From Ecdyonurus torrentis (Eukaryota; Arthropoda; Insecta; Ephemeroptera; Heptageniidae), in the NCBI GenBank assembly GCA_949318235.1, contig OX439132.1, positions 28,632,243 through 28,696,242 of the forward strand: a stretch of 64,000 nucleotides of DNA, given 5' to 3'. The notes under the pieces are model-generated. The model was given only the letters and a program-made list of their open reading frames with translations. It was not told the DNA's origin and searched no databases. The position numbers were made by a program, and so were the translations under genes. Positions 47,732-61,000 of this stretch are shown piece by piece (position 1 is the first letter of the stretch; the number at the start of each line of letters is the position of its first letter).

Positions 47732-48687
47732 TTTGAGATAGTAGCAGTTAAAATTTAGTTTGGTTCCTTATTTTGATTACAGTAATACAAAATAACATTA
47801 ACTATGATTACATAGTTGTGTACATCATCATCATAGTGCTCACCTTTTCTTGCATCAACGTAGTCCTGACTCTCCGAATGTGTAGGCGTTGGTGGTCCCT
47901 CTCCTAAGTTTGCGTTGTTGGAGGTGTCCACTTTAAGTGGCTGCATTTGTGATGCGGGGTGAGAGTTAGCATTGTCATAATTAGAAGCCCCAGGCTCCAT
48001 GGACACCTGTCGAGACAACATGATGGCCGTCTGTATCGTCTGCAGCGCCTTCTGCGGCGAGAGCTCTGCTTGGTCCAGACCCTTATTTCCTGTGATTTGC
48101 GAGAGGAGACGCAGACTGGCTAACGACATTGACGACGAGGTAGGCGTGGAGGAAGGGCTCGCCTGAGGAGCTTGCTGTTGCTGCTGTTGTTGAGGGGGCT
48201 GAGATGGGGTGAGAGGAGGCTTTGAGGGCTGGAAACACTGTCGCTGAGGGGTACACGTCGAGGGGGGAGGGTGAGACACTAACCGGGGCAACATATTGGA
48301 CCCACTACCGCCCGCCACCGAGGTGGAGGCGTGGGGGTGAGAGGAGTGAGAGTGGTGGTGATGATCTGTCGAAGCAGTAGGAGTGCGAGAATACGAAGTC
48401 TCTGATGTAGGAGTGCTGTCGCCAGGAGATATATCCATGTCTTGTGACTCTGAAACATACAAAGCTCCTTGTTCAACACACAGATCATACAAAGTCTCTC
48501 AAACAAACAAGTTTGACTCAATTATAAATAGACTAAATGTTGAAAACACAGTAATTAGTATTGGTATTAGTTTATTAGAGGTTTGCATCTCTGAAATTAT
48601 TTTGACCCAACACTTTTTTTTTTATGTTACTTGAAACTCAATTGTAAAAACTACCTTAGATAACATTAAAAATTGTTATCAGTTACT

Positions 48688-48737
<50 letters not shown>

Positions 48738-49021
48738 ATGAAAAAGACATGAGATGGAGTAAAATTTTGTAATTCAAAGTTATTAATTGTAGTTGGGCAA
48801 ATTAGTTACACCCCCCCCCCCCCTTCATTTTTACATATTACTGTGGGGAAAAAATATTGAAATATCACATCACTGGAGTCCAGTATCTCATTCTTAACCT
48901 TTCTAAAGTACCAAACAAGAAAGTGTGTCCATAAATTATACATTATAGAGGATAATTTATCTTTAATTGCATTGTGGATTAATATTACGCAATTTTCATT
49001 GTTTTGTTTCTTGATAATAAC

Positions 49022-49055
<34 letters not shown>

Positions 49056-52000
49056 AGAATTGATGCTGAAATGTGGAACTTACATGTGCACCTATCTTAT
49101 ACACATGGCTAGAGAGCGCAAAAATAGTCTTATCATTTTGACAAAATAGTCGACCATGTAGTCGATTATTTGTAATGCAAATAGTCGATTTTATACAAAG
49201 AAGTCGAAAAAATTCGATTTTTTATATATAGAAAGTTATACAAATATAGAATGATTAAAAAAACAAAAGATTTTGTGAGTAAAAAATAATTTCATTTAAA
49301 GTTAAACAGAAATTTTAGTATCTAAATACTCAAAATGGCCGAGCGTATGTCCTTATCTTGTATGTAGTATTTTGTTTTGCTAATTTTCAATTTTTGGCAG
49401 ATTTTTTTTAAATTTATTGAATCAATATTATAATTTTTTTTTTAGTATAATATATTTTTATAAAAAATATTATAATTTCAAATAATTTGATGTTTTTACA
49501 AGAATTTTCCTTAATGTAAAAAAAAAATTGAAAAATATTCGACAAATAGTCTATTTTTTGTGAAATAGTCGAAAACAGTTGATTTTTTTTATTGGTTTAG
49601 AATGTGCAATTTGTTGATATCGGTGAAGATATGAAATAAAACTAGCAATAGTCGACATAATGAAAATAGCCAAAAACTATTTTTGCGCCCTCTACACATG
49701 ACAAAATATTGTCTATTCAAGCAAGCTGAGCTATGATTGCATCACTCACCGTCCAAATGCTTCCTCCTGTCGTGCAGCTCGTCGTCTCTGTTGCTCGACG
49801 ACTGGTTGTTAGAGTTCCAATAGCTCGAGTCCCTTTCTGTTTGTCGACTCGAGCTTGATTTGTGATCCCTCGTACTGCCCGCCATGCTCCTCGAGTTGGA
49901 ATGTTTATCATGTGCTGTAAACATGCAACATCAACACTAGCTCTTCACACTTTGGAACTCCCAAAAACTAGCTAACTGCCATGTAAAGGAATAACTATGT
50001 TAAAAAATGTCCCAATTATTGCTGTGCTATTATTTATAGCAAAGATTTCCTGTTATGAAGAATTTCCTTGCTGCTTGCACATTATTACCTAAAAAGTTTA
50101 TTTTATTACTTTTTTTTTATTATTATTTATAGCACATCTATTTTTACAAAAATTAAAATACAAAAAAAAAATAATGCTAAGCCAACATTATCAGCTATCA
50201 TTTACTTAAAACTCCCCCATCCCCTTTCCTTATGAACTGATGTTTCATTATTATTTGGTTTGGTGTTGATTAGCAGAATTAACTTAAGCTCTCAGATCTG
50301 CTAACTGCCAATGATGCAAGTTACCAATATTTTACCCAAAAACAACAATATTATCCCCTTGCTTTTTCCTAGACTTGCAATTTCCTAACAATTGATTTTT
50401 TTCTGGGCAGCCAATAGACACTCACACACTCAAGGTCGTTAAAAAGAGGAGGCTCTAAATGGGAAAATTTTAACTGCTCTCTTATTGAAGGCACTCTTGC
50501 AGGTTTATAAGCGATGACAAACTGTGCAATTCATTAGGAAATACAAACTATTTTGATTTGAATATATATCGCCAAAGAAAATAATGGGAAACCAACAAGT
50601 GCTTTTACACCATGCAGTCTTTAGATAGGTGAAGATCTTGACGGCACAGTTAACACCACAAATATTCACATTGATTACAATGTTTCAAGTGTGAAACATT
50701 GAAGGGTGAAACTCTTCTTCAATTGCTTAGTGTTAGAGGATTACTAAGCAACTCAACAAGAGGGCTGCCACTCTCGTTAATATTTGTGTGAACTGTGCTA
50801 GCATGATCTTCAACTACCTTCAGACTTCACAAAAGGTAAGGCATTTGTCGATTTCCCTATTCTTTCTTTTCTAATAAACATGTTATTGTGTTATTGTATG
50901 TGAAGACTTACTTGAGCCCCTAGAGCTGCTACTACTGCTGTAGTTTCTGTCGAGGTCGCGGTCCTTGATGCCACGACTCCTCTCGCGCTCCAGCCAGTCC
51001 CGCGGCTTCTCCCACTGAGACACCTCCGTCTTGCAGTTGTAGTAGTACTTCTTGCCAGAGGAGCTGATGTGCTCAGACCAGTCGCCGACGCGTACCCCAC
51101 GCTCTCTGTCGTCGCGCTTCTCCTGAAACAAACCACCTCACTCATCGACTTGCTTCTGGCAGAGACTACACTACACATGTTTTTGAAAGAAATACAATAA
51201 GGCATCTAAATCTTAACCAATAAGAATTATGATTTTGGCTTTACAAATTATTCACAATTTTTAACAACTAATTTTAATAATCTTTACATTTCATTTGCTT
51301 TGACACATTAAAAATATGTTCCATGGTGATAATTTTGTTAACAAAAAGTAGCAAAACCTAATAATAAAGCTAGTTTTTCTACAACAATGTAATAAAAATA
51401 AATAAATAATGCTGAGAAATAGACAATGTTATTATGTATTCCAAACATGCACTTATAATTTTCAATGCTCAAAAAGCTAGAAGAGCTTCTTATGAGACAC
51501 GATATTGTATGATTACCCACCTCAACATTGCTTCGGTCATGGTTGCTCCTATATTCCGAGTCCCTGCTTTCTCGGCTTCTCTTATCCTTCGGCGACCTTG
51601 CACAATCTGGAACACACAGAGGAGACCTTGTTGTGAATACAAGACTTCATGATAATGTCACTCCCATGTAATGATGTTAAATATAGCAAACTTTTGATGA
51701 ATGGAAGTCTCAAGGAACATGGTGCAAATGATGAAATAAAGTGGAGCCAAAAGCAGGACTTAACTTCAATAAATCAAAAGTTAACAATTGTAACACCTTT
51801 AAAAATAAACCATCAGTTTAATTGCTGTCATGATTTAAATCAATTAGATGATGTTGAATAATCGTTAGCACAGAATTGACAAGTAAAATAATAGATAAGA
51901 CCCTAGGTCTTTGTTCAAGTCTTTTGCCTGGATGAAAAGATTAAAACCAAGAAAAGTACATAAATAACATGCTGAAAACAAGAAGCAAATATTTTGTGGT

Positions 52001-55000
52001 GTACAAGATACTGCAGTATTCATTAAGACATCATATTTAATAATTTGCATTTTCTTAATCTAATGGAACTATTCATAACTATTCCTTGGACTAAACTAAG
52101 CAACCGAAGCCATCAAGATTTTCACCTCACTATGGACATCATTGTGGCAAGGGGCTTTTTTGTTCCCCCCCCCCCTTCTTCTTCTTCTTCTTCTTCTTAA
52201 TTGATACTATATATTGATGTTTATCCGTCAAAGTGAACAAACTACACTTAACAAATTTTATTCAAAATGACCTATCTACACTTTACAAACTTCCAAGTTG
52301 TCCCATCTAGTTCTCCTGTTAAAACACGTAGGAGCGCCAAACGTAGATCGTCCATTTTGAGTGAAATTTGTAAAGTGCAGTTTGTTCACTTCGAAAGGTA
52401 AACATTGATATATATCGACTTTTACGGATAGTAAACGGCCACCAGGATTTTTGTATTTTTCAACTTTACATCGTAATATCACCACAGTACGACTTTTGAA
52501 AAAAATTAAGACCAACACTCTCGTGATGTGCACATATCGGACAGTAAATGTGTAAAGTTGCAAATTTTTATTGCTGATGATAACTTCGCTAATAATTAAT
52601 TAGTCATAAGAAACACTGATTTGGCACTTAATTTTTTTTAATCGAGGACTTTACAGGTGAGTTATCTATATAACCAATAGTGACAAAAATTTCTTACTTG
52701 ATGAAGAGAGTAAACAAATGTTACTTGTAAATGTAAAATTGTTAAAATAATTCGCAAACCACTCCTTTCTACCCCCTTAGCAAATAAATGGCAAAAAGCG
52801 TAAACTTGGATTCGCTGAAGTTATAAAGATGAAAATTAGTTTCAGAGTAGACAGTAGCCTAAGTAAAACAACTCAAATAAAAAATGTGGGATATTTTTAT
52901 TTTTAGCAACGTTGCAATTTTTTTTTAACCCGGGAGACCTGAATGTAGGCAACCTGCAACACACGAAATCTATAAAAAAATTCAAATCTTCTTAAAAAAT
53001 AAAAAATTCATACATTTTTTATTTAAGTTGTTTTACTTAGGCTACTGTCTACCCTGAGACTAATTTTCATCTTTATAACTTCAGCGAATCCAAGTTTACG
53101 CTTTTTGCCATTTATTTGCTAAGGGGGTGGAAAGGAGTGGTTTGCGAATTATTTTAACAATGTTACATTAACAAGTAACATTTGTTTACTCTGTTCATCA
53201 AGTAAGAAATTTTTGTCACTATTGGTTATATAGATAACTCACCTGTAAAGTCCTCGATTAAAAAAAATGAAGTGCCAAATCGGTGTTTCTTATGACTAAT
53301 TAATTATTAGCGAAGTTATCATCAGCAATAAAAATTTGCAACTTTACACATTTACTGTCCGATATGTGCACATCACGAGAGTGTTGGTCTTAATTTTTTT
53401 CCAAAGTCGTACTGTGCCGATATTATGATGTAAAGTTGAAAAATACAACAATCCTGGTGGCCGTTTACTATCCGTAAAAGTCGATATACTGGAATGGTTT
53501 ACAATTCTCTTAAGGGGCCGTGTATGTTGGTAATCCCCATAAACAAAGTACGGGAAATCGTATTTACGCCTTCAAATTGTCAATTTTGTATCTAGAAACT
53601 TGAAATTAGAGCATTAAATTGTAAATAAAATTCCGCTTTGAGCGGCGTTAACAAATTTTTTTAAAGATATGCAGGAAAAAAGATATTAATTATTCAAATA
53701 AGCAAATGAAAATTAATAGCTGTAGTAAGAATTTTCATAAGTTGGTACTTGGATTTATTTTCAGGTATAGGTATAGTAAAGTTGCAGTAAAAAGTAAGTG
53801 AAAAAAGAGAGATAAAAGGGATCAATGCTACCTGACAACACGACCCAATTATCTACGCGTCAATGATTTTAATAACTCGAGAAGTAATTTTCACAGTAAA
53901 TCAAATTTATTTTAGATGTTAGTTTTATTAAAAATCATGCATATTTCTTTTTTGATCGAAGTTCTAGCCATATTTTGAACTACCGTGATTTAAAAATAAT
54001 GAGTAGTATGTAATATTTTTTATTTGAATATATTACTTTAATATGAAGCTATAACTTCGATCAAAAAAGAAATATGCATGATTTTTAATAAAACTAACAT
54101 TTAAAATAAATTTGATTCACTGTGACTGTTACTTCGCAAGTTATCAAAATCATTGACCGTAAGATAATTGGGTCCCGTGTTGTCAGGTAGCAGGTAATCT
54201 CTTCTATTGAAACACTGCTCTTTGTTCACTTACTTTTTACTGCACTTTTTGACTTACAAAGGTGCAGCAGTGCTATTGTATTATATACAGTACGCAGACT
54301 TATTGACGACAGTAAATGTTACCACTAAAATAAATATACAACTTCACTAAAAAATTATCAAACTTTGAAATTAATTATAAAAAAATCTATTGATAATATA
54401 AAAATTTTATCAACAGGCCTCAAAGCGAAATTTTATGCTGATTACAGCATAATAAATTTCAGACATAATTACATCATATTCAGAGAGAGAGAGAGAACGT
54501 AAATACTAAACGTCTCTTTTGCATGCTAATCTTACGGTGACTGTTTCAACATACACGGTCCCTTAAACAAATCTTAGATTCATAACTAGAGACCAGATTT
54601 TGTATATGAAAATGATGATTACGCCTGCAAGTTTCATAGTTAGTCTTTTTGCTCCACAATCTACTGTATATTTATAAAACATATTGGCACTTCACAACTA
54701 AAAGCTTATAAATTATCATGCAAACTCATAGTAGGTTGTGGTGCACAAAAATAACTTACACTTTTTGCATGCACAACCACCATTTTTACCTAAAAATCCA
54801 GTCTCTATTTATATCTTTATCGATAACTTTACTTTCATCACTTGAAAATGGAAATTTGACCCTAAATATAGATCCAGTAAGATGATTAACTAAGGTTTTA
54901 GTGTGATTATGAAAATCCTGCAGAGTATGATGTTAAGAGTTTCTAAATGTTATCTGATGAGATCAACAAAACACCACTCAGTGAAATGTGAGCTGAGAGT

Positions 55001-58000
55001 TTGTATTTCTTGAGCTTTGTTTTTCTGTATGTTATATCAATCTTTTCTTCACTGTGAGTTCCTAGTATTGAACAAAAGTTATACATTTAACAGAATGAAA
55101 AGTGTGATATGACGGTTTGATCATGTGGAAACGATGTAGATTGCAATTTTTTTCCGTTACAGAGTGGATGGGAGGAGAGGTAGCGGCAGGCCTTTAACAT
55201 TATGGGCTGAATTGGTTGAAAGATGCTTGAAAAAGTAGAATGATACTAATAAGAAGATATGCAATACAAATTAGTGACAGTAGTTGTAGAACATGACTTA
55301 TGAGTCGTGATGAGGCAAGGAAATAATGTTACAATAGAAAGTTGTGGAGATCAATCCCTATGTCAAAGAGAAGTGCTGTTTGCTTACTATGAAAGTTAAG
55401 TACACTACAATTACACAAGTACTGTAGCCCTATCAGATATTTTTATAATTTTTGTCATTGTTAAGAGGCCATGATTGCCATTTAAATGCATGTTATTTTA
55501 GTAAGGTTTTCATCAATACAGAAATAATTTGGTCAGAGTACTTGGTATATAGGGACTTTAGGTGAAAGGGATGTATAATATCATGATATGCATGTGTGTA
55601 ACTTTCTATCTATCAACAATTATGATAAAATGATAATAATAGAAATTACAAGTTTGACCTATTCACAGATGAAAAAGTTGATGCCATAGGGTGAACTAAA
55701 TCAATTAAAAGTTAATAGTAAATATATTTACAATACACAGATTACTACGTAAGTGGGACAAGGTGTTTGTTTTAAAGATAGGACTGAATGCTTGCTAGTA
55801 TTAGGCATTCTCAAATATTGCTTACATTTATATAACTGCTGTGCTTACTATGGTACCGTACGGTGGGGTGACTTTGGCCCTATGGGATGATTTTGTCACC
55901 CTGTTTTTAACCCACTAATTATTATAGAAATTTCATGATTCTAAAACTATGTTAAGTACACGGTCTCTACATTTCAGAATATAAAAATCATAACAATCTT
56001 ACAATAAATAGTGAATGAATAATGAGGTGGTCAAGTTGCCCCACCTAGTAGTAGCTAGTTTACTTGTTAAATGACATATTGCCTAGTTACTGAATTGCCA
56101 AATTTTCTGCTCCATGCTATAAAATTAGTTCCATATAAATCATTTAAACTGTTATTGTAACTATCTTAAAGATGTTCTACAGTAGTGCAGTTAGCTTTAA
56201 CCTAAGCAACAAAAAGATGAGTGTACACAGAAACTTAAACTCCTATTTTCAATTATATAGAAATATATTTTTTTTCTCGGTTAACTGTAAACTCCTCAAC
56301 CATACTAGAGAACACGTAATTTTACTGTAATTGTTTTTCTTTGTAAAAAAAAAAAAAAAAAAAAAAAAGAAGAAGAAGAAGAAGAAGCACTCATGGTAAT
56401 TTATAGCAGTGTTATATAAATATCGTTATTGTGCAAACATAAACATTTAACATCAACATAACAATGTGATACGTCTAAACTTGTTGCCGTAACAGTGAGT
56501 AAATATTATTTTAACTAGTTGTTATTATTTACATTTCACTTTAATTAGCATTAGAAAAGATGCAAGGAAGAACACTAAAGAAAGCGAGCAATGTAACAGC
56601 TAGTTTACACATCGAAAAAACAAAACTACGTAACTTGAAGTATATGTTTTGTGAAATATTTTTCTGTAATAATAGTGATAAAAAGTATCACAGTTACAAT
56701 CATGGAATGTTTTTGTGAAGATAAATGACATATTTCAAATTATGAACTAGTCTTAAGGGGGTAGGTGACCGACTGATATCTCGCAAACTAGGACGGTTGC
56801 GAATAATAATAATAACACAAAGTAAAGAAGAAATGTTACTTAAAAATTTAGTTATGTCAAACATGTGAAAACACGATCAAATATTTAAGTTATTACATTT
56901 TAAAGATAACATGTAAATGTGGAAATTTAAATTTGGGCGGGAAATTTTAGTCAAATTAGAAACTTTTTATACAATTAAAAATATCATTAAATTTTTTTTT
57001 TTTTTTGGTATAAAAAATATATTTTAAATTTACTTGATTTTATTTGAAAATTATAATGTTTGTTTTAGTGGAATTAAATCATGTACAAAAAATTATTGGG
57101 AAAATATAGTTCTTCTTTTAGCGATTTCCGGTCCAAGTCGGTCCCCCACCGCCTTAAGAATAGAAGGTTATGGAGGTTTATTACAAGTGATCAAGGTCAT
57201 GCTATGCTTTTTACTGCTGAGTTAAACACATGGGAAAAAAGGCATTAAAATATGAATGAGACGGAAAGTTTCCCTTGTTGAAGTATAAAATCATTATTAT
57301 TATTATTATTTTTATGAATACTTGTCAAAATATTTACTTTCAGTTCTTTCATAGTTAATAAAAAGAAAAGGATAGTAAAAAGCTTATCATTACACAGCTA
57401 TAATGCCGAATAATACACATAGCCTTTATGTGCACATAGGCGATAGAATAGAATGAAAGAAATGCCAAACATCGGGTCCGTCGCAATGATTGCAAATTAT
57501 TATTATGCATTTTTGTTAAGTTTCTTTTTATTTAGTATCAGTAACTGTGATGGTTTTTTCCAATTATATATTTTAGTTATTTCAGTGAGTACCGTAATTA
57601 TAGTTTAAATGTTAAAAGTTTTTATTGAAATTGGACATAGTCAAGAGAAAATGAAATTTGGTAATCTGCAGTTACTTGTGGTTGAATTTTTGCTCCCTGT
57701 CACATATTTTCAACCATCATCAAAAACTTATGAATGATTATAGCTTTGAATGAGCCATTCATAAAAACAACTCATCACACATTATATAACCCATGAAACT
57801 TAACAATTCATGTTGGTTTATACTATAAATCAACGGAAAGAAAATGGTTTAACACTTAAATTCCTCTGCATGGAATATTACATCACATGAAGTTTTTAGT
57901 TACACAAGTAATGGTATGGAAAATTGACTGCTTACTCTAGGTCGCAAAATAGAGAACAAATAGGGTAAAACCCAGAATAGTATATTGTAATTTATAAACT

Positions 58001-61000
58001 ATTTCATTTCTTTGGATTTATAATAACCTATAAAACTTGTTATTTGTAATGCAGCTTGTTTAAACTAGCTGGCAATACAAAAGAAATGCAGGTTAGATTA
58101 TGACAAACATCATCATAAAAAATACTCCTAGAGCTTAATAACAGCAAACAACCATAAATCATCTTTCTTTATCTATGTGACTTTTCTTTACTATGACAAA
58201 AGTGCAGAATGTTTGTGCACATGTCCTTAACCCTCAAGTTTGTGATTATGACTCAATCAGAACTAAAAAAATAAAGAGCATTGTCACAAAAAGTATCAAG
58301 TGTGAATACTGAATATAGATATAAGGATGTGAGTTTCTTTAAAACATTAAACGTGACTGTTGCACAATTTAATGTGGTGCTAATTTCAAGTAAGCATCTT
58401 TCCTTTCAGTTTTTTAATTTGTCGTTATTACATCTGCATTGATTTCAATGCAAATGTTTAATATAACTTTAAGGTTTATGCTATGGCGAGTAGAGGAACT
58501 TAGAAGAGAAGAAAAGGAGTGAACTAGAACATACTGTGACTACGATAGATTGTATGTACATATATGTAAATTTTGTTTGACTGTCATTTCTAATGGTTCA
58601 ATATGAAACAATAACCTAAACTGTTACCTTTTTTATGTATGTATTATGTTTGTGTAATAAAATACATACATACATACATACATACATATCATGACGCTGT
58701 AATAAAATAAAACGATAAAAACATTTGAATCTGACAACTTGAACTATTCTCTGTAACACCCATTCCCCACCTTTAAATAATTTTTCAGAGCTTATAAAAA
58801 TGAGAATCTGTGTGCAAGAATAACCCGAACTAACGAAAGACAAATCCTTACAAATTCTTCTTTCATTTTAAAGTAAGTGCTTTGAATGTACTTGAAACCT
58901 TGAATTAAGCTAGAAATTATCGTTTGACACATGTTGGAATAAGGGACAATTCTTTATGAAGTAAACAACAAATTAACTGAACAACATTTTCCTTTGAAGC
59001 AGCAATTAAAATAAGTAAAATTTGTGAAAAACTGTCAGTCTATAGAATTGTGACTCAAGAATAATATGATACTGTAACAAAATCGAAATTTTAAATGGAA
59101 TAATTATCAACATTATTATTATTGTACCTTATACAATGATATTGAATGCACAGCACAAATTTTGAAGAGTGTGCAATAAGTATTTCACTTAAACTAATGT
59201 TTTTAGCTTTTAGGCTTAACTTGTTTAAGGCTTCAAATTGAAATATTGAGCTTGTGATAATTATGTTTTAATTGCAATCATGGCCCATGGGATGTAACAT
59301 TGAACACAAGCTATAACTTTGAATATACTTCCGTGATGCCCTTTCAAAATAACAGTGTATAAGTTTAGGAAAAAATGTAACAGCATTGGCGATAGATTAT
59401 CCAATGTCACACCCTATAGACTAATAAAGGAACGGCTGTTTTGAGGCCGACGTACAGCGATTTTGGTCACATCCGCTTCTACTTACTACCCAGTACGTCG
59501 AACAGAAACGGATGTGAACGAAATCATTTGTAGTCGGCCTCAAAACAGTTGTTCTTTTATTAGTCAATGACTGTAGTTTACATAAGATAGAAGAAGCTAG
59601 GAGTAGATAATTATGATGAAAATTTATTGAATTACTAAAAGCTAGATATATTATTTTTAACTTGAACATTTTAATGACATTTAAATGTATTATTCTCCCC
59701 TTTCTTCCATTTCACGGTCTCTAATCTCGCTACCTACTATTCTGCATTATTATTTTATTTTTTAAACATATATTATTCTTTCCATAAAGTGAATAATGAC
59801 TGTAGAACACATCATCATAAAGTTAAAAGCATAACTCAGAAAGTATTTAGGACATTCAAAATGACAATTTATTACCATAATGCAAAAGTTCAAGAATAAG
59901 AAACTAAAATTAATGGTAAAACCCAGGCTCTTATTTGCTGTCAATTTTGTGTTTCTTTGACTGAGGCTTTCTTACATCCTTTATACTTTTGGAGTTGTGC
60001 TTTTTACTTACAGTGATGTGCAATTTAAAGTGTTTTAAGGTTCTGATTTGAACAGTTGAAAATTTAAAAACCTCAATTTAATAGTAAGCCCTATTGACTG
60101 ATAAAGGAACAACTGTTTTGAGGCTGACTTTAAGTGATTTCACTCACATCTGCTTCCGTTTTGATGTACTACACATGTGTAGTAAGTAGAAACAGAAGCG
60201 GATGTGAGCAATATTGCTTATAGTTGGCATCAAAACAGTTGTTCCTTTAATAGTCAATACTAGGCTAAAATTAAGATAAAACTAACCAAGAACATTGCCA
60301 ATAACATGCCCTGATTATGTGAAGGTGCCTATTATATTAACTATGTTAAGATCTTCACACATCATCATGGTTGTGTGTTTGTTAGATTGTTTTACCCCCT
60401 CTTACAAGCCAAGTACTTGTTCACTTCTGGTTAGTTCAAAATACTTTATACTCAATAATAAGTTTACTGATAGAATGATTTTGACATTAAACATATACTG
60501 TAAAACAAATTTGATGATATAAAAGAAAAGGATAGAGGAAACCAGCAAGGGCCTTATCATAGTGAAGACAGTTCCATAGTTTGACAAAAATTTTGTTAGT
60601 GCAGAAATACAAAACTAACACATCGATTGTGTTGCGAACAATATGTGTAACTCGTATTTTGTCAGGCGAAGCAAAATGTGTAAGTCGTTTTTTGTCACGC
60701 TAAGCGATATGTGTATCTCGTTTTTTGTCACGCGAAGCAATATGTGTAAGTCGAGCACCATCTCCATTGCGTTCGGGAACGACTTACACATTTTGCTTAG
60801 CGTGACAAAAAACGACTTACACATTTTGCTTCGCCTGACAAAATACGAGTTACACATATTGTTCGCAACACAATCAACATATTGGATATCTTTGGGCACT
60901 TAACTCCAAGAGAAAACAGAGAGTATGTGTGTGCACCTTCTTCAGACCTTACAGAGAAACTATGAATGATCTGATATTATCATTCATAGAATCTTTCCGA

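Noticed and set aside
54950..54985. CTGATGAG motif as a third hammerhead
   Set aside because: No GAAA core or stem II follows at a suitable distance.
60635..60880. Regularly spaced repeats resembling a CRISPR array
   Set aside because: Eukaryotic context, no unique spacers, units directly adjacent and then inverted; it is a minisatellite hairpin.
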